A program made the translations under genes and the position numbers. A model generated the notes under the pieces. That model had not been told where the DNA came from and ran no database searches. It was given only the letters and a program-made list of their open reading frames with translations. A stretch of 64,000 nucleotides of DNA from contig NZ_LS483411.1 of NCBI RefSeq assembly GCF_900475755.1, forward strand, positions 620,001 through 684,000, written 5' to 3'. Shown piece after piece: positions 20,038 through 29,671 of this stretch. The DNA is from Haemophilus influenzae. Its GTDB lineage: Bacteria; Pseudomonadota; Gammaproteobacteria; Enterobacterales; Pasteurellaceae. Numbering within the stretch: the first letter of the stretch is position 1; each line of letters begins with the position of its first letter.

Positions 20038-21309
20038 TCATTTTTCTTCTGCAAACAAGGAAATCAACCCTGCTGCTTTACGTTCAATTTCTTTCCACTC
20101 TTCCAATGGCTGCGAGCCTGCCACAATGCCTGCGCCAGCAAATACACGAATACGATGAGCTTCAATAAAGGCAGAACGAATCGCCACACAAAACTCGGAA
20201 CCAACATAGCTCATCACACCCAATGTTCCCGCATACCAGCCTCGATCAAAGGTTTCAATTTCTGACAAAATCATTTTGGCTTGTTGCTGTGGCAAACCAG
20301 ATACTGCAGCTGTAGGATGAATCGCTTTTAATATATTTACATCCGCATAATGTGCGGTCAAATTTGCACGAATTTTACGAATCAAATGTTGTACTTTACG
20401 TAACGGCTTCAATTCAACATTGCTTACATCAAAACTTTCTACTTGCTGACGTAAATTCTGCGAAATATCTTCTACGACCAACCAATTTTCTTTTAAATTT
20501 TTCTCGTCATTTAACAACCAATTGGCTTGAGATTGCGTTTCTTCCTCACTTTCAGAAACCGATGCTGTCCCCGCCAAAGCTTCAGTTAGCAACAAGTTAT
20601 ACTCACGAGCAAATAGGCGTTCTGGCGTAGAACCAACAAAAACCGAATAAGGATTTTCAGCCCACAAAAAATGATAACAACCTTGATTTTGTTTTTCGCT
20701 TTCAGCTAAAAAATCGTACGCATTAATCGCTTGCTTTAAATGAAAAGTGGTTTCATTGGCTAATACAATTTTTGTCAGTTCCCCACTTTTAATTTCTACC
20801 AAAGCCTGATTTACCCAATCGCACCAAGTTCTTTCGTTAGCTCGAAGCTCTGTATGCAAAGGAATTTGTTTTGGCAAAGCAGAAAGTGCGGTGATATTTT
20901 CAAAAGTTTTTAGGTGGGCTAAAGTATCATTCGCACTTTGCTCATCTTTCACAAAAAATGATACCAATGCACCTTTCTCATCCTGTTCAACAAGAATTTT
21001 TGGCAATACAAATTGTGCGATACCTTGAAATTGCAAACCACCTACCAGTGGGAAACCACTTTCTTCAATAAACTCTTGCACTAAATTTAATTGTGAAAAT
21101 GACTGCACTTCGCCAAGCGCAGCCAATGCTTTTTCTTCATCACGAAAATGTAAATAAAATTGTGGATACGCAGATTGACTTTTCAGCCAAGCCAATAAAT
21201 CGACCTTGTCCAGTTTCACCTGAAAACGGACAAGTTCATTCGTTGATTGCTGTAAATATGCGTGAATTTTCGATTTTAACTCGCCTATTGCCTGCGCTAA
21301 ATAACTCAT
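20038..21309 (-). CDS. menF: Menaquinone-specific isochorismate synthase MenF
   Basis: Converts chorismate to isochorismate, the entry to menaquinone. It has a C-terminal chorismate-binding domain with LTKIVLANE (the catalytic Lys), the EALAGTASV motif, HPTAAVSGLPQQQA and FAGAGIVAGSQP. With the ATG at 21309 it is 423 residues; a GTG at 21330 would give 430. Neither start has a convincing ribosome site, so the N-terminus is uncertain. It is the first gene of the menF-menD-menH unit, which serves anaerobic respiration. It diverges from alaA. Confidence 0.91.
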   Translation of the reverse strand: MSYLAQAIGELKSKIHAYLQQSTNELVRFQVKLDKVDLLAWLKSQSAYPQFYLHFRDEEKALAALGEVQSFSQLNLVQEFIEESGFPLVGGLQFQGIAQFVLPKILVEQDEKGALVSFFVKDEQSANDTLAHLKTFENITALSALPKQIPLHTELRANERTWCDWVNQALVEIKSGELTKIVLANETTFHLKQAINAYDFLAESEKQNQGCYHFLWAENPYSVFVGSTPERLFAREYNLLLTEALAGTASVSESEEETQSQANWLLNDEKNLKENWLVVEDISQNLRQQVESFDVSNVELKPLRKVQHLIRKIRANLTAHYADVNILKAIHPTAAVSGLPQQQAKMILSEIETFDRGWYAGTLGVMSYVGSEFCVAIRSAFIEAHRIRVFAGAGIVAGSQPLEEWKEIERKAAGLISLFAEEK

Positions 21310-21465
21310 TAGATTTTGTTTTAAATACACAAAAAATTAGCCGTATTCTACCGCAGATTGTTAATGACAAAAAATTTTTTTACAAAATCTTTTCAATATT
21401 GAAAATTCAGCGTAAATTAACCGCACTTTTCTCGAAAAATTTATTAGAAACAAAAGGATTTCACT

Positions 21466-22680
21466 ATGCGATTATTCCCAAAATCCGACAAATTAGAACA
21501 CGTATGTTATGACATTCGTGGGCCAGTGCATAAAGAAGCACTACGCTTAGAAGAAGAAGGCAATAAAATTTTAAAACTTAATATCGGCAACCCCGCCCCT
21601 TTCGGCTTTGAAGCACCCGATGAAATTTTAGTAGACGTGCTACGTAATTTGCCATCGGCTCAAGGCTACTGCGATTCAAAAGGTTTATATTCTGCTCGTA
21701 AAGCCATTGTTCAATATTATCAATCAAAAGGTATTCACGGTGCGACCGTCAATGATGTGTATATTGGTAACGGCGTATCTGAGCTTATCACAATGGCAAT
21801 GCAAGCATTACTTAATGATGGCGATGAAGTGCTTGTGCCGATGCCTGATTATCCGCTTTGGACTGCAGCGGTAACCCTTTCTGGCGGTAAAGCTGTTCAT
21901 TATCTTTGTGATGAAGAAGCAAATTGGTTCCCAGCTATTGATGATATTAAAGCGAAAGTGAATGCTAAAACTAAAGCCATTGTTATCATCAATCCAAACA
22001 ATCCAACTGGCGCAGTGTATAGCAAAGAATTATTACAAGAAATTGTGGAAATCGCGCGCCAAAATAATTTGATTATCTTCGCAGACGAAATCTATGACAA
22101 AATTTTATACGATGGCGCAATACATCATCACATTGCCGCACTTGCCCCTGATTTATTAACCGTTACGCTGAATGGGTTATCAAAAGCTTATCGAGTTGCA
22201 GGCTTCCGCCAAGGTTGGATGATTTTAAACGGCCCAAAACATAATGCGAAGGGTTATATTGAAGGCTTGGATATGCTGGCATCAATGCGCTTATGTGCTA
22301 ACGTACCAATGCAACATGCAATTCAAACCGCACTTGGTGGCTATCAAAGTATTAATGAATTTATTTTACCGGGCGGCCGATTACTTGAGCAACGAAACAA
22401 AGCCTATGATCTTATTACTCAAATACCCGGCATTACTTGCGTAAAACCAATGGGGGCGATGTATATGTTCCCGAAAATTGATGTGAAAAAATTCAATATT
22501 CACAGTGATGAAAAAATGGTGCTTGATTTACTCCGCAAAGAAAAAGTGTTACTTGTGCACGGTAAAGGATTTAATTGGCATTCGCCAGATCACTTCCGTG
22601 TTGTTACTCTTCCTTATGTAAATCAACTTGAGGAAGCCATTACAAAATTAGCAAGATTTTTGTCTGATTACCGTCAATAA
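21466..22680 (+). CDS. alaA: Glutamate-pyruvate (alanine) aminotransferase AlaA
   Basis: PLP-dependent class I/II aminotransferase making alanine from pyruvate and glutamate. The 404 residues match E. coli AlaA (405). The substrate and PLP signatures include NIGNPAPFGFEAP, the Asn/Asp region IINPNNPTGAVYS and FADEIYDKI, and the Schiff-base lysine Lys240 in LSKAYRVAGFRQGW. AAAGGATTTCACT precedes the ATG. A USS lies just upstream (about 21419) and another inside the gene. It is followed by a good terminator and then mtr. Confidence 0.92.
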   Translation: MRLFPKSDKLEHVCYDIRGPVHKEALRLEEEGNKILKLNIGNPAPFGFEAPDEILVDVLRNLPSAQGYCDSKGLYSARKAIVQYYQSKGIHGATVNDVYIGNGVSELITMAMQALLNDGDEVLVPMPDYPLWTAAVTLSGGKAVHYLCDEEANWFPAIDDIKAKVNAKTKAIVIINPNNPTGAVYSKELLQEIVEIARQNNLIIFADEIYDKILYDGAIHHHIAALAPDLLTVTLNGLSKAYRVAGFRQGWMILNGPKHNAKGYIEGLDMLASMRLCANVPMQHAIQTALGGYQSINEFILPGGRLLEQRNKAYDLITQIPGITCVKPMGAMYMFPKIDVKKFNIHSDEKMVLDLLRKEKVLLVHGKGFNWHSPDHFRVVTLPYVNQLEEAITKLARFLSDYRQ

Positions 22681-22701
22681 TGAATGCTTTGACAACATTA
22701 C

Positions 22702-22727
22702 AAAGGGGACTGAATGTCCCCTTTTTA
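22702..22727 (+). terminator. Terminator after alaA
   Basis: A 9-bp stem (AAAGGGGAC 22702-22710 with GTCCCCTTT 22716-22724) and a 5-nt loop, followed directly by TT. It lies 21 bp after the alaA stop. Confidence 0.88.
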
Positions 22728-22741
22728 TCGATATAAATATA

Positions 22742-22776
22742 TTGCACTTTCCTTTTGCACTACTATAATAGTGCAA
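22742..22776 (+). promoter_or_regulatory. mtr promoter with overlapping TrpR-like operator
   Basis: -35 TTGCAC (22742-22747) and -10 TATAAT (22764-22769) are 16 bp apart. A perfect 8-bp inverted repeat, TTGCACTA (22755-22762) and TAGTGCAA (22769-22776), straddles the -10. Compared with the E. coli TrpR consensus (GTACTAGTTAACTAGTAC), the central 18 bp match at 12 positions, including both ACTA/TAGT half-site cores. Because mtr is a TrpR target in E. coli, this is a good candidate TrpR operator. Confidence 0.6.
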
Positions 22777-22796
22777 ATTTATTTTAGAGGCATTTT

Positions 22797-24053
22797 ATGA
22801 CACAACAAAGATCCCCTTCTCTCTTAGGCGGTGCGATGATCATCGCTGGTACAGCTATTGGTGCAGGCATGCTGGCTAACCCAACTTCAACGGCTGGTGT
22901 ATGGTTTATTGGTTCGATTCTCGCTTTAATTTATACTTGGTTTTGTATGACGACATCAGGATTAATGATCCTAGAAGCTAATCTGCATTATCCAACAGGT
23001 TCAAGTTTTGACACCATCGTTAAAGATTTATTAGGAAAAAGTTGGAATATTACCAACGGCCTTTCTGTTGCTTTCGTCTTATATGTTTTGACTTATGCCT
23101 ACATAACCTCAGGCGGAGGCATTACACAAAATCTGCTAAACCAGGCATTCAGTTCTGCTGAAAGTACGGTGGATATTGGAAGAACTTCAGGATCTTTAAT
23201 TTTCTGCCTTATCCTTGCAGCCTTCGTGTGGCTTTCAACCAAAGCGGTGGACCGTTTCACAACTGTGTTAATTGTCGGGATGGTGGTCGCTTTTTTCCTT
23301 TCTACCATTGGTTTATTAAGCTCTGTAAAAACAGAAGTTTTATTCAATACAGTCTCTCAAAGCGAACAAACATATTTACCTTATTTATTGACCGCACTTC
23401 CAGTTTGTCTCGTGTCCTTTGGTTTCCACGGGAATGTTCCAAGTCTCGTCAAATATTACGATCGTGATGGTCGTCGTGTGATGAAATCGATCTTTATTGG
23501 TACGGGCTTAGCATTAGTGATTTACATCTTATGGCAGCTTGCTGTGCAAGGTAATTTACCACGCACTGAATTTGCCCCAGTCATTGAAAAAGGCGGCGAT
23601 GTTTCTGCATTATTAGAGGCTTTACATAAATATATTGAAGTAGAATACCTTGCCGTCGTATTAAATTTCTTTGCTTATATGGCAATTTCTACGTCATTCT
23701 TAGGTGTAACTTTAGGCTTATTTGACTATATCGCCGATCTGTTTAAATTTGACGATAGCTTATTAGGCAGAACAAAAACAACACTTGTTACTTTTTTACC
23801 GCCATTATTGCTAAGCCTGCAATTTCCTTATGGATTTGTGATTGCCATTGGTTACGCTGGATTGGCGGCAACAATTTGGGCTGCAATTGTCCCCGCACTT
23901 CTTGCCAAAGCAAGTCGCCAAAAATTCCCAAATGCGACTTATAAAGTGTACGGAGGAAGTTTTATGATTGGGTTTATAATGTTATTTGGCATATTAAATA
24001 TTGTGGCGCAAATTGGGGCAAACTTAGGTTGGTTTGCAAGTTTTACTGGGTAA
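22797..24053 (+). CDS. mtr: Tryptophan-specific permease Mtr
   Basis: Proton-coupled tryptophan transporter of the aromatic amino acid permease family in the inner membrane. The 418 residues have about 11 helices and match my recollection of E. coli Mtr through most of their length: SPSLLGG near the N-terminus, SGLMILEANLHYPTGSSFDTI, LYVLTYAYI, FHGNVPSLVKYY, SFLGVTLGLFDYIADLF and GYAGLAATIWAAIVPALLA. That similarity favours Mtr over TyrP or TnaB. TTTTAGAGG precedes the ATG. Regulation by TrpR is suggested by the dyad over its promoter. Confidence 0.9.
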   Translation: MTQQRSPSLLGGAMIIAGTAIGAGMLANPTSTAGVWFIGSILALIYTWFCMTTSGLMILEANLHYPTGSSFDTIVKDLLGKSWNITNGLSVAFVLYVLTYAYITSGGGITQNLLNQAFSSAESTVDIGRTSGSLIFCLILAAFVWLSTKAVDRFTTVLIVGMVVAFFLSTIGLLSSVKTEVLFNTVSQSEQTYLPYLLTALPVCLVSFGFHGNVPSLVKYYDRDGRRVMKSIFIGTGLALVIYILWQLAVQGNLPRTEFAPVIEKGGDVSALLEALHKYIEVEYLAVVLNFFAYMAISTSFLGVTLGLFDYIADLFKFDDSLLGRTKTTLVTFLPPLLLSLQFPYGFVIAIGYAGLAATIWAAIVPALLAKASRQKFPNATYKVYGGSFMIGFIMLFGILNIVAQIGANLGWFASFTG

Positions 24054-24102
24054 GTTTTAAAGAATGGATTTAAATTTTCAAGATATTTAAATGATTAAAT
24101 AG

Positions 24103-24154
24103 TGATCTGCACCTTATAGGTGGGTTATGTAGTCCAACTAATTCATGCAGATCA
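24103..24154. terminator. Long-loop dyad between mtr and sdaA
   Basis: A 9-bp perfect stem (TGATCTGCA 24103-24111 / TGCAGATCA 24146-24154) closes a 34-nt loop that can pair imperfectly. It lies between convergent genes, but the T-run is poor on both strands. Its left arm shares TCTGCACCTTA with the udp terminator. Confidence 0.45.
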
Positions 24155-24178
24155 GCCCCTTAATTATTTTACTTTTTA

Positions 24179-25546
24179 TTAGTTACAAACAATCTTCACT
24201 GCCAGTCCGCCTTGCGATGTTTCGCGATACTTAGCGTTCATATCTTTGCCTGTTTCGTACATTGTTTCAATCACTTTATCCAAGCTTACTCTTGGATTAG
24301 TGGTACGGCGTAAAGCCATACGTGATGCATTGATTGCTTTAACTGAAGCAATCGCATTGCGTTCGATGCAAGGTACTTGAACTTGACCGCCGACAGGGTC
24401 GCAAGTTAATCCTAAATTATGCTCCATTGCAATTTCAGCTGCGATGCACACTTGTAGTGGATTGCCACCCAGAATTTCAGCAAGTCCTGCAGCCGCCATT
24501 GAACAAGCTACACCGACTTCACCTTGACAACCCACTTCTGCGCCAGAAATCGAAGCGTTCATTTTATAAAGTGAACCAATCATACCTGCTGCTAATAAAT
24601 AGCGTTCAATGATTTCAGGTGTTAATGGCGAGATAAATTTTTCGTAGTAAGCTAATACTGCTGGAATAATCCCACACGCACCGTTAGTTGGAGCTGTGAC
24701 TACACGTCCACCCGCTGCATTTTCTTCATTGACAGCAAGCGCAAACATATTGACCCAGTCGATCACACGCATTGGATCGTTAGATAAATTCGTATTAGCT
24801 TGCAACATACGATAAAGTGAAGCCGCACGACGTGGTACTTTTAATGGGCCGGGTAAAATACCCTCTGTGTGAATGCCGTGTTCAATACAAGCCTGCATCG
24901 TTTTCCAAACATTCTCTAGATGAGCACTGACAGCCTCTTTGCCATTCAATGCGATTTCATTTTCCAACATCACAGTGGAAAGCATTAAACCGTTATCACT
25001 GCAATGTTTCAAAATATCTTCGGCATTTTTGTAAGGATAAGGCACTTGGACTGTGGTTTTTTCTTCTTTGCCAAAATGGGCTTCATCGACAATAAAACCA
25101 CCACCAATCGAATAATAGGTTTGGCGATAAAGTTCTGTGCGATTTTCATCAAGAGCGGTAATTGTCATGCCATTTTCGTGCAATTTTAAAAAAGTGCGGT
25201 GGAAAATGAGATTATTTTCAAAATCAAATTTTACCGTTTTTTGATCAATATTAATGGGTAAAAGCGCAGTTTGTTTCACTTTCTCGATGAAACCTGAAAT
25301 CATATCGATGTCCACATTATGTGGTAAATAACCCGCTAATCCCATAATGATGGCGATATCTGTACTGTGACCTCTCCCTGTCATCGAAAGAGAACCATAC
25401 ACATCCACATGAATTTCAGCTGTTTGTTCAAACTGATTTCGTTTAATTAAGTCGTCTATAAATTGTTTACCCGCTTTCATCGGACCGACCGTGTGGGAAC
25501 TGGATGGCCCAATTCCCACTTTAAACATATCAAATACGCTAATCAT
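24179..25546 (-). CDS. sdaA: L-serine ammonia-lyase (L-serine deaminase)
   Basis: Iron-sulfur enzyme converting L-serine to pyruvate and ammonia. The 455-residue single-chain form has the N-terminal beta domain ([21 protein letters not shown]) and the catalytic domain with the conserved cysteines of the 4Fe-4S site in [27 protein letters not shown] and [19 protein letters not shown]. coli SdaA is 454 residues. It follows the serine transporter gene by 34 bp, forming a serine uptake and degradation operon. Confidence 0.95.
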   Translation of the reverse strand: MISVFDMFKVGIGPSSSHTVGPMKAGKQFIDDLIKRNQFEQTAEIHVDVYGSLSMTGRGHSTDIAIIMGLAGYLPHNVDIDMISGFIEKVKQTALLPINIDQKTVKFDFENNLIFHRTFLKLHENGMTITALDENRTELYRQTYYSIGGGFIVDEAHFGKEEKTTVQVPYPYKNAEDILKHCSDNGLMLSTVMLENEIALNGKEAVSAHLENVWKTMQACIEHGIHTEGILPGPLKVPRRAASLYRMLQANTNLSNDPMRVIDWVNMFALAVNEENAAGGRVVTAPTNGACGIIPAVLAYYEKFISPLTPEIIERYLLAAGMIGSLYKMNASISGAEVGCQGEVGVACSMAAAGLAEILGGNPLQVCIAAEIAMEHNLGLTCDPVGGQVQVPCIERNAIASVKAINASRMALRRTTNPRVSLDKVIETMYETGKDMNAKYRETSQGGLAVKIVCN

Positions 25547-25580
25547 AAATTTCTCAAAATTCGTTAAAAATTAAAAGCGA

Positions 25581-26819
25581 TTATAATAATCCATAAACAA
25601 CTGCAGAAATAGCAATTAGTCCCATAATTGTTACAAATACATTACTGAAATGTCCGCTGTAGCGTTTCATTGCTGGGATTTTGCGAATCGCATACATTGG
25701 CATAATGAATAAAATCATCGCAATGATTGGGCCGCCAAGAGATTCAATTAAGCCTAAGATACTTGGATTAATAATCGCAACGCCCCATAAGGTTAATAAG
25801 AAGAAAAGTGCGGTCGCATAATTGAGTTTTTTACGATTTACAGATTCGCCTTTCATTTTCAAATATAAGCCTTCTAATCCTTCACGTGCCCCCATATAGT
25901 GACCGAAGAATGAACTTGTAATTGCTAAGAATGCAACAAGCGGGCCAAAATAAGAGATATATGGATTATCAAATTTATTTGCTAAGAAAGACAAGATACT
26001 AATATTCTGTTCTTTTGCTGCCACTAATTCTTCAGGTGTTAGTGTTAATACACAGCTAAATACGAAGAACATTACGAAGAATAATAAAATCGTTGAAGCG
26101 CCTTTTTCTGTATGGCTGATATGGCGTTCTGCGCCCTCAAACGTTTTGTATTCACGGAATTGTGAGCAAGTGAACGATGAAGTCGCTGGCGAATGGTTAA
26201 ATGAAAATACTAATACGGGAATGGTTAGCCATAAAGTGGTTAAGAAACCACCTGCTGTTGGAAATTCATATAATACGGCACTATTCCATTCAGGAATTAA
26301 GTAAATAGAAAGAACAAATAAAATTAAGACTAACGGGTAAACAAGCCATTCTGTGATTTTTAACATCACTTTTTCATTAAATAACATCACGGAAATCAAT
26401 ACCGCAATTAATACAAAAGAGAGAATAACTCGATTTGGTGATGCCATACCAAGTTGATTTACAATGAAAGAATCTACGGTGTTCGTGATACCGTTACCGT
26501 AAATTAACAGAATAGGGAAAATTGCGAAAAAATAAAGTAAGGTAATAAGTTTACCAGCGGTTTTACCAAAGTGTTCTTCCACTACTTCAGTAATATCGCT
26601 GCCAGGCTTTTTAGATGAAAGCACAAAATAAGCTAAGCCACGATGAGCAAAATAAGTCATGGGCCCGACGATAATTGCCATTAAAACTAACGGCCAAAAT
26701 CCACCCATCCCTGCGTTAATCGGCAAGAACAATACGCCCGCGCCAACCGCCGTACCGAAAAGGTTTAACATCCACGTTGCATCAAATTTGTTCCATTTGA
26801 GTTTTTCTGTTGATTTCAT
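25581..26819 (-). CDS. sdaC: Serine:H+ symporter SdaC
   Basis: Inner-membrane serine transporter of the hydroxy/aromatic amino acid permease family, with about 11 helices in 412 residues. Landmarks are [19 protein letters not shown] at the first helix, [23 protein letters not shown], and [12 protein letters not shown] in the middle. The ATG at 26819 follows TTTGGAGC at proper spacing; an in-frame TTG four codons earlier is unlikely. It is the first gene of the sdaC-sdaA operon, so imported serine can be deaminated to pyruvate for energy. Confidence 0.93.
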   Translation of the reverse strand: MKSTEKLKWNKFDATWMLNLFGTAVGAGVLFLPINAGMGGFWPLVLMAIIVGPMTYFAHRGLAYFVLSSKKPGSDITEVVEEHFGKTAGKLITLLYFFAIFPILLIYGNGITNTVDSFIVNQLGMASPNRVILSFVLIAVLISVMLFNEKVMLKITEWLVYPLVLILFVLSIYLIPEWNSAVLYEFPTAGGFLTTLWLTIPVLVFSFNHSPATSSFTCSQFREYKTFEGAERHISHTEKGASTILLFFVMFFVFSCVLTLTPEELVAAKEQNISILSFLANKFDNPYISYFGPLVAFLAITSSFFGHYMGAREGLEGLYLKMKGESVNRKKLNYATALFFLLTLWGVAIINPSILGLIESLGGPIIAMILFIMPMYAIRKIPAMKRYSGHFSNVFVTIMGLIAISAVVYGLL

Positions 26820-26996
26820 AGTTTGCTCCAAAGCATAAATTACTTAAATTTGTCAATTTGTAGAGCAAAATCCGCTCCAACTAAATTTGAGTATTATGTT
26901 ATGCCGATAAATAGAGAATCTCAAAGAGAAAATTCTAAAATTGTGATCAAGTTAAAATTTTTTTATAAAAAGTGCGGTAATTTTCAGCGACAAAAA

Positions 26997-27021
26997 AATC
27001 GGTGCGATGACGACACCGATT
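26997..27021 (-). terminator. Terminator of the copper operon
   Basis: A perfect 8-bp stem (AATCGGTG/CACCGATT) around a 9-nt loop, followed on the minus strand by TTTTT. It lies 20 bp past the copA stop. A pair of inverted USS (about 26970 and 27047) flanks it. Confidence 0.8.
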
Positions 27022-27041
27022 GCGTATAAAAATAAATGAAA

Positions 27042-29210
27042 TTAGAACCGCACTTTTTTCAATCTTAAGGCGTTCATCAATACGGAAATTGAGCTCAACG
27101 CCATAGCAGCACCAGCGATTATAGGGCTAAGAAAACCGAAAGCGGCAAGGGGTATGCCGAGAATATTGTAAATCAAAGCAAAAAATAGATTTTGTTTGAT
27201 ATTTTTCAAGGTTGCTCTTGCAATAAAAAGCGCATCCACAAGTTGATTCACCGAATGTTGCATAAGCGTTGCAGAGGCTGTTTGTTCTGCAATATCTGAA
27301 CCTGATTTCATCGCAAAACTGACGTTTGCAGAAGCTAAAGCAGGCGCATCATTTATTCCATCGCCTACCATTGCGACAATATGACCTAGATCTTTCAGCT
27401 TTTGGATTTGTTCCGCCTTATCTCTAGGACTGAGTCCACCAAAGGCTTTCTTAATGCCGAGCTGTTTTGCTATGTAATCAACGACAGATTGTTGATCACC
27501 ACTCATAATTACGACATCAATATTTTGCTGTTGTAAGCGTTGAATGGCGTGCAAGCTATCGTTTTTTAAAGTATCCGTCAGTGCAAATGCACCGATGGGT
27601 TCATCATTTATGGATACTGCGACAATGCTCGCAATTTGCCAAATATCCTCTAAATTTTTAGGCAAGATTAAACCGCAATAATCAGGTTTACCGACTTTTA
27701 TTGTTCCCACTTGTTCTAATTCGGCTTGAATGCCTTGACCCACTTCCATCTTTGAAAAAAGTGCGGTGGGAATTTCTAACATTTTTTGTTCTGCTGCTTG
27801 CACAATAGCTTTTGCAATTGGGTGGTTAGCTTGTCGTTCAACTGCTGCTGCAAAACGATACAAATCGTCTTCAGAATACACCGCACTTTGTGGCTGCCAT
27901 AAAGCAGAGATTTCAAGCTCTCCTTTTGTTAATGTGCCAGTTTTATCAAGTACAACGGTATCCACGTGGGCGGTTTCCTCCATTGCAGCCGCATCTTTAA
28001 ACCATACGCCAGCATTGACTGCTTTACCTAAACCAACCATTATGGCTGCTGGTGTGGCTAATCCCAAGGCACAAGGGCAAGCAATCACAAGCACGGATAC
28101 CGCGTGAATTAGTGAAGACACACTATCATTCGTCAGAATATAAGTGAGTGCGAAAGTAACAAGTGAAATCACTAAAACGACAGGCACAAACACGGAAGCA
28201 ACTTTGTCAGCAAATCGTGCGATTGGCGCTTTTGATCCTTGTGCATCTGATAATGCATTCATCATATCGCCAAGTAAGGTTTGGCTACCAAGCTGATTTG
28301 CTCGATAGATAATAGAACCTTCTGTTACCATCGCCCCCGCTAATACTTTTCCACCTTTCTGTTTTTCTTCTGGACGAGATTCGCCCGTTAAATGGCTTTC
28401 ATCACACCATCCATTTCCACTTTCAATTATGCCGTCTGCCGCAATACGTTCGCCTTGATTCGCACGAATGATTTCGCCGATATTGACTTGGTCAAGAGCA
28501 ATTTCACTCCATTTTTCATTACGTAAAACAGTGACTTTTTTCGGTGTCAGTTGCAAGAGCATACTCAAGCTATTTAAGCTATGCTTTTTAGTGCGATCTT
28601 CAAGAAATTTTCCAAGACTGACAAAACCAATTACCATTACAGAAGCTTCAAAATACACATGCCCCATTGCATGATCGGCGTGGTAAAACAACATGAAAGC
28701 AGAATAAAGATAAATAGTGAGCGTTCCTGTGCTGACCAGTACATCCATATTGGCAAGTCCACCACGAATACTACCGATTGCTCCGCGATAAAATGGAATG
28801 GCTAACCAAAGTTGCACAATGCTTGCTAATGCAAATTGCCAAATCGGCGGTAACATCAAGTGATGTGAGCCACTCATCATGCCAAGCATACCAATCAGAA
28901 ATGGAATATTGATTATCCAAAGTATGATTAATCGCCAAGGGATTGATGTATTTTCTTCTATTGGTAATTCATTGGCTTGTTTGATATGAGCAGAAAAACC
29001 TGTTTTATGGATAATCTCGATAATTTGAGTTTCGCTTGCTTGCGTAGCGTCAAATACAACTTGTGCTTCTTCGACGGCAAAATTCACTCCCGCTTGTTGC
29101 ACAAATGGTTTTTTATTTAAAACTTTTTCAATGCGATTGGCACAAGATTGGCAGGTCATCCCACCAATCTGAATTGAAATTTTTTTACTCTGTGGCGTCA
29201 AATCCAGCAT
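27042..29210 (-). CDS. copA: Copper-exporting P-type ATPase CopA
   Basis: P1B-type ATPase that pumps Cu(I) out of the cytoplasm. The 722 residues have one N-terminal metal-binding domain with GGMTCQSCANRIEK, the membrane CPCALGLATP motif, the phosphorylation site DKTGTLTKG, the HP motif in NHPIAKAIVQ and the hinge GDGINDAPAL. Having one metal-binding domain instead of the two in E. coli fits with separate CopZ chaperones being encoded next to it. I use the ATG at 29210, which overlaps the end of copZ by 26 bp; the frame could start at a TTG 15 bp earlier. Confidence 0.94.
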   Translation of the reverse strand: MLDLTPQSKKISIQIGGMTCQSCANRIEKVLNKKPFVQQAGVNFAVEEAQVVFDATQASETQIIEIIHKTGFSAHIKQANELPIEENTSIPWRLIILWIINIPFLIGMLGMMSGSHHLMLPPIWQFALASIVQLWLAIPFYRGAIGSIRGGLANMDVLVSTGTLTIYLYSAFMLFYHADHAMGHVYFEASVMVIGFVSLGKFLEDRTKKHSLNSLSMLLQLTPKKVTVLRNEKWSEIALDQVNIGEIIRANQGERIAADGIIESGNGWCDESHLTGESRPEEKQKGGKVLAGAMVTEGSIIYRANQLGSQTLLGDMMNALSDAQGSKAPIARFADKVASVFVPVVLVISLVTFALTYILTNDSVSSLIHAVSVLVIACPCALGLATPAAIMVGLGKAVNAGVWFKDAAAMEETAHVDTVVLDKTGTLTKGELEISALWQPQSAVYSEDDLYRFAAAVERQANHPIAKAIVQAAEQKMLEIPTALFSKMEVGQGIQAELEQVGTIKVGKPDYCGLILPKNLEDIWQIASIVAVSINDEPIGAFALTDTLKNDSLHAIQRLQQQNIDVVIMSGDQQSVVDYIAKQLGIKKAFGGLSPRDKAEQIQKLKDLGHIVAMVGDGINDAPALASANVSFAMKSGSDIAEQTASATLMQHSVNQLVDALFIARATLKNIKQNLFFALIYNILGIPLAAFGFLSPIIAGAAMALSSISVLMNALRLKKVRF

Positions 29211-29391
29211 CTTCAATGACCTCAATCAGCTGTGCAACATTGACTCGATTTTCATCAAAAGTAATATTTACTTTACCCTCTAATTGCACATCAGCAGATT
29301 GTACACCATCTAATTCAGTTAAAACTTGAGTAAGACTTTTTACGCAACAGCCGCAATGTATGCCTTTTATGTTTAATGTGATAGTTTTCAT
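29185..29391 (-). CDS. copZ: Copper chaperone CopZ, copA-proximal copy
   Basis: A 68-residue heavy-metal-associated domain protein that would bind Cu(I) through a C-x-x-C-type site and pass it to CopA. The metal site reads GIHCGCCVK, so three cysteines are close together instead of the usual pair. AGGAG lies before the ATG. Its last 26 bp overlap the copA start, so the two are coupled. It is identical in protein and DNA to the copy at 29465-29671. Confidence 0.92.
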   Translation of the reverse strand: MKTITLNIKGIHCGCCVKSLTQVLTELDGVQSADVQLEGKVNITFDENRVNVAQLIEVIEDAGFDATE

Positions 29392-29421
29392 TTTTACTCC
29401 TTGTTAGTTGTTTTATTGATG

Positions 29422-29464
29422 AATGCGATTGGCAGGCCATCCCACCAATCTGAATTGAAATTTT
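29422..29464 (-). pseudogene. Remnant of the copA 5' end left by the duplication
   Basis: Between the two copZ genes lies a second copy of copA codons for the start of its metal-binding domain. One T is missing from the T-run and 11 bp are deleted, so the reading frame is broken and it runs into non-copA sequence before the next copZ. It is a by-product of the tandem duplication, not a gene. Confidence 0.85.
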
Positions 29465-29671
29465 TTACTCTGTGGCGTCAAATCCAGCATCTTCAATGAC
29501 CTCAATCAGCTGTGCAACATTGACTCGATTTTCATCAAAAGTAATATTTACTTTACCCTCTAATTGCACATCAGCAGATTGTACACCATCTAATTCAGTT
29601 AAAACTTGAGTAAGACTTTTTACGCAACAGCCGCAATGTATGCCTTTTATGTTTAATGTGATAGTTTTCAT
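29465..29671 (-). CDS. copZ: Copper chaperone CopZ, promoter-proximal copy
   Basis: Second identical 68-residue CopZ, first gene of the copper operon and 36 bp from the regulated promoter. It has the same GIHCGCCVK metal site and the same AGGAG ribosome site as the other copy. Complete identity of the two DNA copies indicates a recent duplication or ongoing gene conversion. Two copies would raise the chaperone:pump ratio. Confidence 0.92.
   Translation of the reverse strand: MKTITLNIKGIHCGCCVKSLTQVLTELDGVQSADVQLEGKVNITFDENRVNVAQLIEVIEDAGFDATE

Noticed and set aside
26942-26957. CRP site upstream of sdaC (TGTGATCAAGTTAAAA)
   Set aside because: Only the left half-site fits; the right half lacks TCACA.
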